A stretch of DNA of 64,000 bases from Streptomyces griseus. Lineage in GTDB: Bacteria; Actinomycetota; Actinomycetes; Streptomycetales; Streptomycetaceae. This document shows positions 8,879-16,581 of the stretch, in pieces. The notes under the pieces were generated by a model. It was not told where the DNA came from, ran no database searches, and saw only the letters and a list, made by a program, of their open reading frames with translations. Numbering within the stretch: position 1 is the first letter of the stretch; each line of letters starts with the position of its first letter. The stretch spans positions 62,001-126,000 of the forward strand of contig NZ_UAVD01000024.1 of assembly GCF_900460065.1 (NCBI RefSeq), in the 5' to 3' direction. Both the position numbers and the translations under genes were made by a program.

Positions 8879-9976
8879 TCAGCCGAACTGCTGCTCCAGA
8901 TCCTTCAGTTTCTGTTCCAGCGAGTCGAGCCGGGGGAGTGTCTGGGTGTCGTCCTCGGCCGTGAGGTCGACGGTCCTCGGGTCACCTCCCTGGTTCGGCG
9001 CGTCCAGGATCTTCGAGCTCGAACCGTCCGCCTGTTTCGGGCCGACGGCTTGCAGGGATGGCCGGGGTCGCAGGGGCAGCTGACCCGGCTCCGCTATGGC
9101 GGGCTCCGCTACGGCCGGCGCACCGGCCGAGGCCGCAGCGAGCGCGGGCACGTCCACCTGCTGCCCGGCCCGTCCGCCGCGTCCCCAGACCCGGTTCTGC
9201 CGGTTCAGGGCCTTGATGCGGGCCCGGTCCAGCTTCTCCTGGTCGCGTCGGCGCAGCCGGTCCTGCTCACGCTCCCTGCGGTCCTCCCGCACCTCGTCCA
9301 CCGCCTCGTCCAGGGTGCGGACGCCCTCCAGGAGCATCAGCGACCAGGCGCCGAAGGTCTCCCGGGGCGCACGCAGCCAGCGGACGATCCGGATCTGCGG
9401 CAACGGGCGGGGCACCAGGCCCTGTTCGCGCAGCGCGGCGCGGCGTGTCTGCTTCAGCGCGCGGTCGAACAGCACCGCGGCCGAGAGGGACATCCCCGCG
9501 AAGAAGTGCGGTGCGCCCGCGTGGTCCATGCCCCGGGGGGCGTGCACCCAGTTGAACCAGGCGGCGGCCCCGGCGAAGGTCCACACCAGCAGCCGGGAGC
9601 CGAGCGCCGCGTCTCCGTGGCTCGCCTCCCGCACGGCCAGCACGGAACAGAACATCGCGGCCCCGTCCAGTCCGAACGGGACCAGGTACTCCCAGCCTCC
9701 GGTGAGGTTCAGGTTCTGCCGGCCGAAGCCGACGAGCCCGTGGAAGGAGAGCGCGGCGGCGACCGCCGCGCAGCAGAACAGCAGGACGTAACTCGCGGTG
9801 GCGTACAGCGCTTCCTTGCGTCTGCGGCGCTCCTCGCTGCGTTCCCAGGAGTCGTCGGCCGCGGCCTTGCCGGCGGCACGCTTGCCGCGTGCGACCACCG
9901 TCACCGCCGCCATGACCCCCACGAGCAGTACGGCGCCCGGAAGCAGCCAGTCAAGCGATATGTCGGTCAGTCTCAT
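8879..9976 (-). CDS. DUF2637 domain membrane protein
   Basis: 365 residues. A first membrane helix (about 9-28) is followed by a charged segment and three more helices (about 58-85, 95-115, 130-150), which form the DUF2637 region with SYVLLFCCAAVAAALSFHG and FAGAAAWFNWVHAPRGMDH. The long cytoplasmic C-terminal part is highly charged and probably a coiled coil (VREDRREREQDRLRRRDQEK), then Ala/Pro-rich, ending in a short coiled coil LEQKLKDLEQQFG. DUF2637 proteins resemble the spread proteins of Streptomyces plasmids; chromosomal copies have no established function. The 192 bases upstream contain no other gene. Confidence 0.85.
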   Translation of the reverse strand: MRLTDISLDWLLPGAVLLVGVMAAVTVVARGKRAAGKAAADDSWERSEERRRRKEALYATASYVLLFCCAAVAAALSFHGLVGFGRQNLNLTGGWEYLVPFGLDGAAMFCSVLAVREASHGDAALGSRLLVWTFAGAAAWFNWVHAPRGMDHAGAPHFFAGMSLSAAVLFDRALKQTRRAALREQGLVPRPLPQIRIVRWLRAPRETFGAWSLMLLEGVRTLDEAVDEVREDRREREQDRLRRRDQEKLDRARIKALNRQNRVWGRGGRAGQQVDVPALAAASAGAPAVAEPAIAEPGQLPLRPRPSLQAVGPKQADGSSSKILDAPNQGGDPRTVDLTAEDDTQTLPRLDSLEQKLKDLEQQFG

Positions 9977-10168
9977 GCGCGGTCCCTTGCGTCACGTAGG
10001 GCGTTTCGTGCGCCATCGTGACGGAATTCCCGTCCCGCTCCGGTGGTTTCGGGACAAGAGCACGCCATGGGGGTGGGAGAGGCCATCGATGGGTGGAATC
10101 TTCTCGAACGACCGCCCGGTCGAGCCGGTTCGCGTTCGATTCCGCGTCATCCGGACGGGCGGAGTGGA

Positions 10169-11017
10169 TCAGGAAGCGGCCGCGAGCCTGCGCACCCGGT
10201 CCGCGTCACAGGTACGCGGGCAGGTCACACAGGTGTCCTCGGGGCGCAGGGTGTAGAAGAGGCAGCAGCTCGCCCGGTCCCGGGTCGGCAGCGACTGCCC
10301 GTCGGGCCCGGTCAGTTCACGGAAGCCCGCGGTGCCGACGTACGGCTTCGTCGTGCCGGGGAGCAGCAGCTCCAGCTCCGCCATCGCGCGCCGCTCCTCG
10401 CCCAGCAGATGCGCGATGTACCAGAGGCCCTCGACGATCTCGTCGGTCGCCATCCCCCACAGGGCCCGCTTCCCGCGCCGCATGCGCGGCCCGAAGCCCT
10501 CCAGCACCGGACCCAGGTGCTCGGTCAGGGCGGCCAGGACCTCGGCCCGCAGCGCCGCCTCGTCCGGGACGACCCGGGCCCCGGGCAGGGTGGCGGCCGG
10601 ATCGTCCGGCAGGCAGGCGAACTCCCCCACCCGCACGGTCAGGTGTCCCAGCGCCCGCTGGAAGGCCACGTCCTCCACCGGGATCCGCGGCACCCGGCGC
10701 TGGAGGAACCAGGGCACCGTCACCAGCAGGCAGGCGGGCCAGGCGTACCGGTGGAGACCGAAGCTCGCCACCACGTCCGGACGGGCCTGCTGCCCGTAGT
10801 CCCGCAGCACCTGGGCGTTGTCCCAGGCGAGGAAGGCGTCCACGGCGGGACCGCCGGCGGCCAGCTCCGCCGCGCCGACCCAGCCCGCTCCGGACGGGGC
10901 CACGGCGTCGCCGTCGAGCACGTCGGCCCGCAGACCGGGGAACACCTCGGTCAGGCGGGTGTACGCGGCGGTCACGGGGGACGTCGCGGTGCCGGTGAAC
11001 GGCGGAGAGAGGGTCAT
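10169..11017 (-). CDS. (2Fe-2S)-binding FhuF-like ferric iron reductase
   Basis: 282 residues from ATG 11017 (GTG 11029 is possible). The C-terminal cysteines C251, C252, C263 and C266 match the FhuF motif CC-x10-C-x2-C that binds an unusual [2Fe-2S] cluster; C270 is extra. The central region has RYAWPACLLVTVPWFLQRRVPRIP and the conserved ALWGMATDEIVEGLWYI. Such proteins reduce ferric siderophores in the cytosol to release iron. An iron box is located 29 bases before the start, which supports repression by a DmdR/IdeR-type regulator when iron is replete. No siderophore transporter is adjacent. Confidence 0.9.
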   Translation of the reverse strand: MTLSPPFTGTATSPVTAAYTRLTEVFPGLRADVLDGDAVAPSGAGWVGAAELAAGGPAVDAFLAWDNAQVLRDYGQQARPDVVASFGLHRYAWPACLLVTVPWFLQRRVPRIPVEDVAFQRALGHLTVRVGEFACLPDDPAATLPGARVVPDEAALRAEVLAALTEHLGPVLEGFGPRMRRGKRALWGMATDEIVEGLWYIAHLLGEERRAMAELELLLPGTTKPYVGTAGFRELTGPDGQSLPTRDRASCCLFYTLRPEDTCVTCPRTCDADRVRRLAAAS

Positions 11018-11045
11018 GCAGGGGACCACCGAATCGGGATCGTTT

Positions 11046-11064
11046 GCAGGTAAGGCTTACCTTA
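11046..11064. promoter_or_regulatory. Iron box (DmdR/IdeR-type operator)
   Basis: The core AGGTAAGGCTTACCT is a perfect 7-bp inverted repeat around one base (11048-11062). The 19-base site agrees with the actinobacterial iron-box consensus TTAGGTTAGGCTAACCTAA at 14 positions. It lies just upstream of the FhuF-like gene and between it and the divergent GntR gene. Confidence 0.8.
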
Positions 11065-11163
11065 CCCGATGCCATCGATGTTTGAACCGCAGCCTCCTCC
11101 CTCTATCGTGCACAGGAGGCCCGGCGCACGCGAGTCGGACCGCGGCAGGCGGAGGAGGTCCGG

Positions 11164-12018
11164 GTGGAGCAGGGCAGCGCGCGCGAGAGCGCACGTGCGG
11201 CGTACGCCCTGGGAGCGTTCCCGCGCACCGCGGCCGACGGCCGGATGCCGGAGTGCCGGGTGCCGGAACAGAGCCGGGGCGAGCGGCCCGGGTGCGAGCC
11301 GACCGGGTCCGGGCGGGCCGGCGGGCGACCGGCCGGGGAGGAACAGGCCGCCCGGGGCGAGCACATTCACGGCGAGCCCGCCGCCCCCCGTGCCGCCGTC
11401 CGGCGCCACTCGGTCCGCGGTCAGATCCTGGACGCCCTGCGCGCCGCGCTCGTCGACGGGGAGCTGGTGCCCGGCCGGGTGTACTCCGCCCCCGCGCTCG
11501 GCGCCCGCTTCGGGGTCTCCGCCACACCGGTGCGCGAGGCCATGCAGCGGCTGGCCGTCGAGGGAGCCGTCGAGGTCGTGCCCAACCGCGGCTTCCGGGT
11601 CAGCGAACGCGGCCCCCGCGAGCTGGCCGAACTGGCCGAGGTGCGGGCGCTGATCGAGGTCCCGGTGATGCTGGGCCTCGCCCGTACGGTCCCGGCCCAC
11701 CGCTGGAGCGCCCTGCGCCCGCTGGCCGAGGCCACGGTCACGGCGGCGGCCGTCGGCGACCGGGCCGCCTACGCCGAGTCGGACCGGGCCTTCCACCGCG
11801 CGGTCCTCACGCTGTCGGGCAACGAGCAGCTCGTGACCGTCGCCGACGAACTGCACCGGCGCTCCCAGTGGCCCCTGGTGTCGGGCCCCGCCACCCGCCG
11901 GGCCGACCTGCTGGCCGACGCCTCCGAGCACACCGCCCTGCTCGACGCCCTCGTCTCCCAGGACCTCACCGTCGTCCAGGCCCTGGTCCGCGAGCACTTC
12001 GCCGGCGCCGACGGCTGA
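11164..12018 (+). CDS. GntR family transcriptional regulator, FadR/FCD subfamily
   Basis: 284 residues from GTG 11164, which has GGAGGAGGT upstream. An N-terminal extension of about 75 residues, Arg/Gly/Pro-rich and probably disordered, precedes the winged helix at about 78-145 (RGQILDALRAALVDGELVPG, APALGARFGVSATPVREAMQ, RLAVEGAVEVVPNRGFRVS). The FCD ligand domain (about 150-280) includes ESDRAFHRAVLTLSGNEQLV and ASEHTALLDALVSQD, whose Asp and His residues bind a metal or carboxylate ligand in the family. It is divergent from the FhuF-like gene. Target and ligand are unknown. Confidence 0.88.
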   Translation: MEQGSARESARAAYALGAFPRTAADGRMPECRVPEQSRGERPGCEPTGSGRAGGRPAGEEQAARGEHIHGEPAAPRAAVRRHSVRGQILDALRAALVDGELVPGRVYSAPALGARFGVSATPVREAMQRLAVEGAVEVVPNRGFRVSERGPRELAELAEVRALIEVPVMLGLARTVPAHRWSALRPLAEATVTAAAVGDRAAYAESDRAFHRAVLTLSGNEQLVTVADELHRRSQWPLVSGPATRRADLLADASEHTALLDALVSQDLTVVQALVREHFAGADG

Positions 12019-12060
12019 CCGGTCCGGTGCCCGCGGCCCCGGGGGCCCGGACGGTCCGGC

Positions 12061-12924
12061 TCAGCCCGCCTCGGCGGCGGGGCGCGGGGCCGGGGGACCC
12101 AGGTGGGGAGCCAGCCAGGTGGGCACGCCGCCCAGCAGCCGGAACAGCCGGCCGGCCTCGGCCCGCAGCCGCGCCGCCTCCGGCTCCTCCTCCGTCTCCG
12201 CGAGCGAGATCAGCGCCGGGGCCGTGCCGACCAGGAACCCCAGCTCCTCCCGGATCCGCAGCGACTCCGCGAAGCCGTGCCGGGCCTCGGCCGCCTCCCC
12301 CTCGCGCAGGGCCAGCGCCGCCAGGTGTCGCCAGGTGGACGAGAGGAGCAACGCGTCGCCCAGGTTCGCCGCACCGGCGTGCGCCCGGCGGAAGGCGGCG
12401 CGCGCCGACTGCGGCGAATCCGCGATGTTCTGGGCGATCAGTCCGCGCCGGAAGTCCAGCAGCGGCCGGGCCGGGGACGCCGGGGCCAGCAGCGCCGCCG
12501 ACCGGCTCAGCGCGACGCTCGCCTCGTCGGCCCGGTCCCGTACCGCGAGGAGGGTCGAGGCGTACGCCAGATGGCCCCGCTCGGAGGCGGCGGACCCGCG
12601 CTCGTCGTCGCTGCGGGCGATGGCCTCCGCGGTGCGCAGGGCGTCCTCGGCGTCGGTCCAGCCCTGTCCGGTGTAGAGGCACCGCTCGGTCAGCAGCGCG
12701 GTGCGCTGGAGAGCGGCGGCCGGACCGGTGCGCGCGTCGTGCTCCAGCAGTGCTGCCGCGTCCGTCCAGCAGGCGCGTGAGCGCAGCCGCCATACCGCGG
12801 TCTGGAGCGGAGGATCGTCATCTGCTGTCGTTCCGGAACCAGACATGGCGGTATGCGCCACATTGCCCTCCCCGAGCGCGCCATTGTGCTGTTGGGTACG
12901 GCGCATCTCAGCATGGATCGGCAC
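12061..12924 (-). CDS. Hypothetical protein with TPR-like helical repeats
   Basis: 287 residues, Ala-rich and almost wholly helical. Repeating helix pairs such as DAEDALRTAEAIARSDDERG, ADEASVALSRSAALLAPASP and EAARLRAEAGRLFRLLGG suggest a tetratricopeptide-like scaffold, but no canonical 34-residue repeat can be aligned with certainty. The first 26 residues are variable; ATG 12846 is an alternative start. It converges with the GntR gene and lies upstream of the PucR gene on the same strand. No enzymatic motif is visible. Confidence 0.65.
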   Translation of the reverse strand: MPIHAEMRRTQQHNGALGEGNVAHTAMSGSGTTADDDPPLQTAVWRLRSRACWTDAAALLEHDARTGPAAALQRTALLTERCLYTGQGWTDAEDALRTAEAIARSDDERGSAASERGHLAYASTLLAVRDRADEASVALSRSAALLAPASPARPLLDFRRGLIAQNIADSPQSARAAFRRAHAGAANLGDALLLSSTWRHLAALALREGEAAEARHGFAESLRIREELGFLVGTAPALISLAETEEEPEAARLRAEAGRLFRLLGGVPTWLAPHLGPPAPRPAAEAG

Positions 12925-13019
12925 TCCGGGCCAAGGGGTCCGGACAATGTCAGGTGAAAGATTTCACAATCGGCCGGAGCGCGACGGGGCCCCGCCGGGC
13001 CCCGTGCGCCGCCGGAAGA

Positions 13020-14753
13020 TCAGCTCATGCGCAGGGCGAGGAAGAAGTCGAGCTTGTCCTCCAGGCGCGAAAGGTCACGCCCCGTCAACTGCTCGATGCG
13101 GCCGACGCGATAGCGCAGCGTGTTGACGTGCAGGTGCAGCCGGGCCGCGCAGCGGGTCCAGGACCCGTCGCAGTCCAGGAAGGCCTCCAGCGTCTCGATC
13201 AGCTCCGCCCGGTGGCGCCGGTCGTAGTCCCGCAGCGGGTCCAGCAGCCGGGCGGTGAAGGCGCGCCGGACGTCGTCGGGGACGAACGGCAGCAGCAGCA
13301 CGTGCGAGGCCAGTTCGTGGTGGCCGGCCGCGCAGACCCGACCCGGGCGGGCCGCGGCCACCCGGCGGGCGTGCCGGGCCTCCTCCAGCGCGCCGCGCAG
13401 CCCTTCGGCGGAATGCACGGCCGCGCTGACACCCAGTGTCAGCCGGCCGTCGTCGGCGAGCCCCGCGGAGAGCGGTTCGCGTACGAAGGCGAGCAGCGCG
13501 TCGGCGTGCAGCCCGGGATCCGCGTCGAGGGCGTCGGCGTCCCCGTCGCCCGCGGCACCCTCCCCGGGATCCGCCGCCACGGTGGTGGGCGTGGGGAGCG
13601 GCACCAGGGCGATGGCCTCCTCGCCCGTGTGGGCGACGGCGATCCGGTCGGCCGAGTCGGGGCCGCTGACCGCCGGGTCGACGAGGATCTCCTCCAGCAG
13701 CGCCTGTGCCACCGGGCCGCTCGCGATGTCGTCCCCGGCGCCCACCTGGTCCCCGGAGCTCCAGTCGACCCGGGCCACCACGACCTGCCACTGCGGGGCC
13801 ACCCCGAGGCCGGGCAGCAGGACCGGTGCGGCGACCCGCAGCCTCGCCGCGATCTCGGCGGGGGCGGCACCCGCCTGGACCAGCTCCAGCACCTCCTGGG
13901 CGAGCCTGCGGCGTACCGTACGGGCCGCGTCGCGGCGGTCGCGCTCGACCGCGATCAGCTGGGTGACGCCCTGGAGCAGGTCGAGCCGGGCGGCGGGCCA
14001 GTCCGAGGCGTCGGCCTCGACCGCCAGCAGCCAGTCGGAGAGCACCGACTCGCGCACGTCGCGGGCGGCCGGCACCGCGCCCCGGCCGGTGTTCCGGATC
14101 GGGAAGAGGGAGTACGTCGTGCCGGCGACGGCCGCCCGGTGCGGACCCCGGCGGCCGGTACGGGTCGCGGCCAGGTGGTGCCCGGCCAGCGCCGCGCCCA
14201 GCGGTCCGGGCAGCGGGGCCCCCGCCCCGGCGATCTGGCGGCCGGTGGGGGAGAGGACCCAGGCACGCAGGTCCAGGTCGGAGGTGAGGAGGTCCAGGAC
14301 CACCTCGGGGCCGCCGCCCGCCGGGCCCGAGGTCATCAGCCGTCGGTGCCGGTCCACCACGGCCGCCAGATCACCCGCCCGCTCACCGGACACCTGCCGG
14401 ACGACGTACTCGGTGATCGTTGCGAAAGCAACGGTCTCGTTCACGGCGAAGAGGGGGAGGCGGTGCTGCCGGCAGGCCTCGACCAGATCGCCGGGGATGT
14501 CGCCGAGCTCCGCCTCGCCGGCCGCGAGACCGGCCACCCCGGCGCCCGCGAGGATCCGGACGAACGGCTCGGAGTCCTCGGTGTCCCGGCGCCAGGCGAG
14601 GCCGGTGAGCACCAGCTCCCCGCCGGAGAGGTAGCGGCTGGGATCGCGCAGGTCGGTCGTCATGACGCCGCGGACCGAGCGGTCCAGCTCGTCCTCGCCG
14701 CCGAGCAGCCGCAGGCCCAGCGCGTCGGTCTCCAGCAGTGCGCGCAGCCGCAT
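13020..14753 (-). CDS. pucR: PucR family transcriptional regulator of purine catabolism
   Basis: 577 residues from ATG 14753. The N-terminal PucR domain (about 1-125) includes LRALLETDALGLRLLGG, DPSRYLSGGELVLTGLAWRR and GDIPGDLVEACRQHRLPLF. A GGDEF-like middle region follows, and the C-terminal HTH (about 515-575) reads LIETLEAFLDCDGSWTRCA with LHVNTLRYRVGRIEQLTGRDL. It is transcribed away from the xanthine dehydrogenase operon, the usual arrangement for a local activator that senses a purine intermediate. The 5' end is preceded by a long G-rich tract on the plus strand. Assignment to purine control rests on family and neighbours. Confidence 0.9.
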   Translation of the reverse strand: MRLRALLETDALGLRLLGGEDELDRSVRGVMTTDLRDPSRYLSGGELVLTGLAWRRDTEDSEPFVRILAGAGVAGLAAGEAELGDIPGDLVEACRQHRLPLFAVNETVAFATITEYVVRQVSGERAGDLAAVVDRHRRLMTSGPAGGGPEVVLDLLTSDLDLRAWVLSPTGRQIAGAGAPLPGPLGAALAGHHLAATRTGRRGPHRAAVAGTTYSLFPIRNTGRGAVPAARDVRESVLSDWLLAVEADASDWPAARLDLLQGVTQLIAVERDRRDAARTVRRRLAQEVLELVQAGAAPAEIAARLRVAAPVLLPGLGVAPQWQVVVARVDWSSGDQVGAGDDIASGPVAQALLEEILVDPAVSGPDSADRIAVAHTGEEAIALVPLPTPTTVAADPGEGAAGDGDADALDADPGLHADALLAFVREPLSAGLADDGRLTLGVSAAVHSAEGLRGALEEARHARRVAAARPGRVCAAGHHELASHVLLLPFVPDDVRRAFTARLLDPLRDYDRRHRAELIETLEAFLDCDGSWTRCAARLHLHVNTLRYRVGRIEQLTGRDLSRLEDKLDFFLALRMS

Positions 14754-15088
14754 CTCGTCGCCGCCGATCTTTCCGTAGGGGAGCAGGTGAAGTGGGTGAA
14801 GGAGCAGGTGGGGGTGGGAGGGGGTGAAGGAGGTCGTGGGGTGGGGGAGCCGGGAGCGATCCGGGTAACTGTCGATTGCGGCGAGGTCGCTGATTCCCGC
14901 CATTCGTTCGAATCTACAAGACGAGGACGGACACCAGCCAACTCCTTCAGTGTTTCGGTGACTGCACCGGTAGGAGCAGGGCTTGTGTACTGGGCCACAC
15001 ACCACGTGAACACTCGATGAACGAGCCAGTCGAGGCAGGCCGTCCCCGGCCCCGGCGAACGACCCGATTGAGAAGAAGAGAGCCACTC
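14754..15088. promoter_or_regulatory. Divergent pucR / xanthine dehydrogenase control region
   Basis: 335 bases with no gene. It contains the promoters for both directions and probably PucR sites. The plus strand between 14781 and 14850 is a nearly pure G/A/T purine-rich tract with G-runs at 14810-14814, 14816-14818, 14820-14824, 14838-14841 and 14843-14847, able in principle to form a G-quadruplex. A short inverted repeat CTG/CAG surrounds ACCGGT near 14965-14985. Confidence 0.5.
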
Positions 15089-15979
15089 ATGGACTTCCTT
15101 CGCCCCGCCAGCTGGGAGGAGGCGCTCGCCGCCAAGGCCGAGCACCCCACCGCTGTGCCCATCGCGGGCGGCACCGATGTGATGGTCGAGATCAACTTCG
15201 ACCACCGGCGGCCCGAGTACCTCCTGGACCTGAACCGCATCGGTGAGCTGTCCGAGTGGGAGGTGGGCCAGGAGAGCGTGCGGCTCGGCGCCTCCGTGCC
15301 GTACAGCAGCATCATGGAACACCTGCGCGCCGAACTGCCCGGTCTGGCGCTCGCCTCGCACACCGTCGCCTCCCCGCAGATCCGCAACCGCGGCGGCGTC
15401 GGCGGCAACCTCGGCACCGCCTCGCCGGCCGGTGACGCACACCCGGCCCTCCTCGCGGCCGACTGCGAGGTCGAGGCCGAATCCGTACGCGGTACGCGGC
15501 TGATTCCCATCGACGCTTTCTACACAGGGGTCAAGCGCAACGCCCTGGAGCCGGACGAGCTGATCCGCGCCGTGCACATCAGGAAGGCCGACGGACCCCA
15601 GCAGTACTCCAAGGTCGGCACCCGCAACGCCATGGTCATCGCCGTCTGCGCGTTCGGCATCGCCCTGCACCCCGAGACCCGCACCGTGCGCACCGGCATC
15701 GGCTCCGCGGCCCCGACGCCCATCCGGGCCAAGGAGGCCGAGGAGTTCCTGAACGCCGCGCTCGAAGAGGGCGGGTTCTGGGAGAACGGCAAGATCATCA
15801 CCCCCGCCATCGCCCAGCAGTTCGCCGCCCTCGCGTCCGGCGCCTGCAACCCGATCGACGATGTGCGCGGCACCGCGAGGTACCGCAGGCACGCGGTCGG
15901 CATCATGGCCCGCCGCACGCTCGGCTGGACCTGGGAGCAGTACCGCGGCGTCGGCCGCACGCTGGAAGGAGCCGCGTAA
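15089..15979 (+). CDS. Xanthine dehydrogenase FAD-binding subunit
   Basis: 296 residues of the CoxM/XdhB FAD subunit family. The FAD signature VPIAGGTDVMVEI (about 20-33) and the second flavin motif SPQIRNRGGVGGNLGTASPAGD (in part, about 93-114) are present, followed by the CO_deh_flav_C domain with KVGTRNAMVIAVCAFGIAL. It passes electrons from the [2Fe-2S] clusters to NAD+ or another acceptor during oxidation of hypoxanthine and xanthine to urate. Start ATG 15089 has AGAAGAAGAGAG upstream. It is first in a tight operon, with only two bases to the next gene. Confidence 0.93.
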   Translation: MDFLRPASWEEALAAKAEHPTAVPIAGGTDVMVEINFDHRRPEYLLDLNRIGELSEWEVGQESVRLGASVPYSSIMEHLRAELPGLALASHTVASPQIRNRGGVGGNLGTASPAGDAHPALLAADCEVEAESVRGTRLIPIDAFYTGVKRNALEPDELIRAVHIRKADGPQQYSKVGTRNAMVIAVCAFGIALHPETRTVRTGIGSAAPTPIRAKEAEEFLNAALEEGGFWENGKIITPAIAQQFAALASGACNPIDDVRGTARYRRHAVGIMARRTLGWTWEQYRGVGRTLEGAA

Positions 15980-15981
15980 CC

Positions 15982-16581
15982 ATGCGAGTCAATTTCACGG
16001 TCAACGGCCGTCAGCAGGAAGCCGACGACGTCTGGGAGGGCGAGTCCCTCCTCTACGTCCTGCGCGAGCGCATGGGCCTGCCCGGCTCCAAGAACGCCTG
16101 CGAGCAGGGCGAGTGCGGATCCTGCACCGTCCGCCTGGACGGCGTCCCGGTCTGCGCGTGCCTGGTGGCCGCCGGCCAGGTCGAGGGCCGCGAGGTCGTC
16201 ACCGTCGAGGGCCTCGCCGACTACGCCAAGCACCGCGAGGACGCCCACCCCGGCGGCGGCTGCGCCTCCGGCGCGTGCGGCACCACCCTGGACGCGGCCA
16301 AGCGCTGGCAGTCCAGGCCCACCGACGGCCAGACCGGCGAGGCCGTCGAACTGGCCCCGATCCAGCAGGCGTTCATCGACGCCGGAGCCGTCCAGTGCGG
16401 CTTCTGCACCCCCGGCCTGCTGGTCGCCGCCGACGAACTGCTGGAGAACACCCCCTCGCCGTCCGACCAGGACATCCGCGAGGCCCTCTCCGGCAACCTG
16501 TGCCGCTGCACCGGCTACGAGAAGATCCTCGACGCGGTCCGCCTCGCGGCCGCCCGCCAGGGAGAGGCGGCCCAGTCATGA
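15982..16581 (+). CDS. Xanthine dehydrogenase [2Fe-2S] subunit, with an insertion
   Basis: 199 residues. The plant-type ferredoxin domain binds one cluster through C40, C45, C48 and C60 (ACEQGECGSCTV). The helical domain binds the second through C139, C142, C174 and C176 (QCGFCTPG and NLCRCTGYE). Between the domains lies an insertion of roughly 40 residues (about 82-124) that the usual about-160-residue subunits lack. It contains HPGGGCASGACG with two extra cysteines, C94 and C99. The gene overlaps the start of the molybdopterin subunit by ATGA, so the two are translationally coupled. Confidence 0.93.
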   Translation: MRVNFTVNGRQQEADDVWEGESLLYVLRERMGLPGSKNACEQGECGSCTVRLDGVPVCACLVAAGQVEGREVVTVEGLADYAKHREDAHPGGGCASGACGTTLDAAKRWQSRPTDGQTGEAVELAPIQQAFIDAGAVQCGFCTPGLLVAADELLENTPSPSDQDIREALSGNLCRCTGYEKILDAVRLAAARQGEAAQS

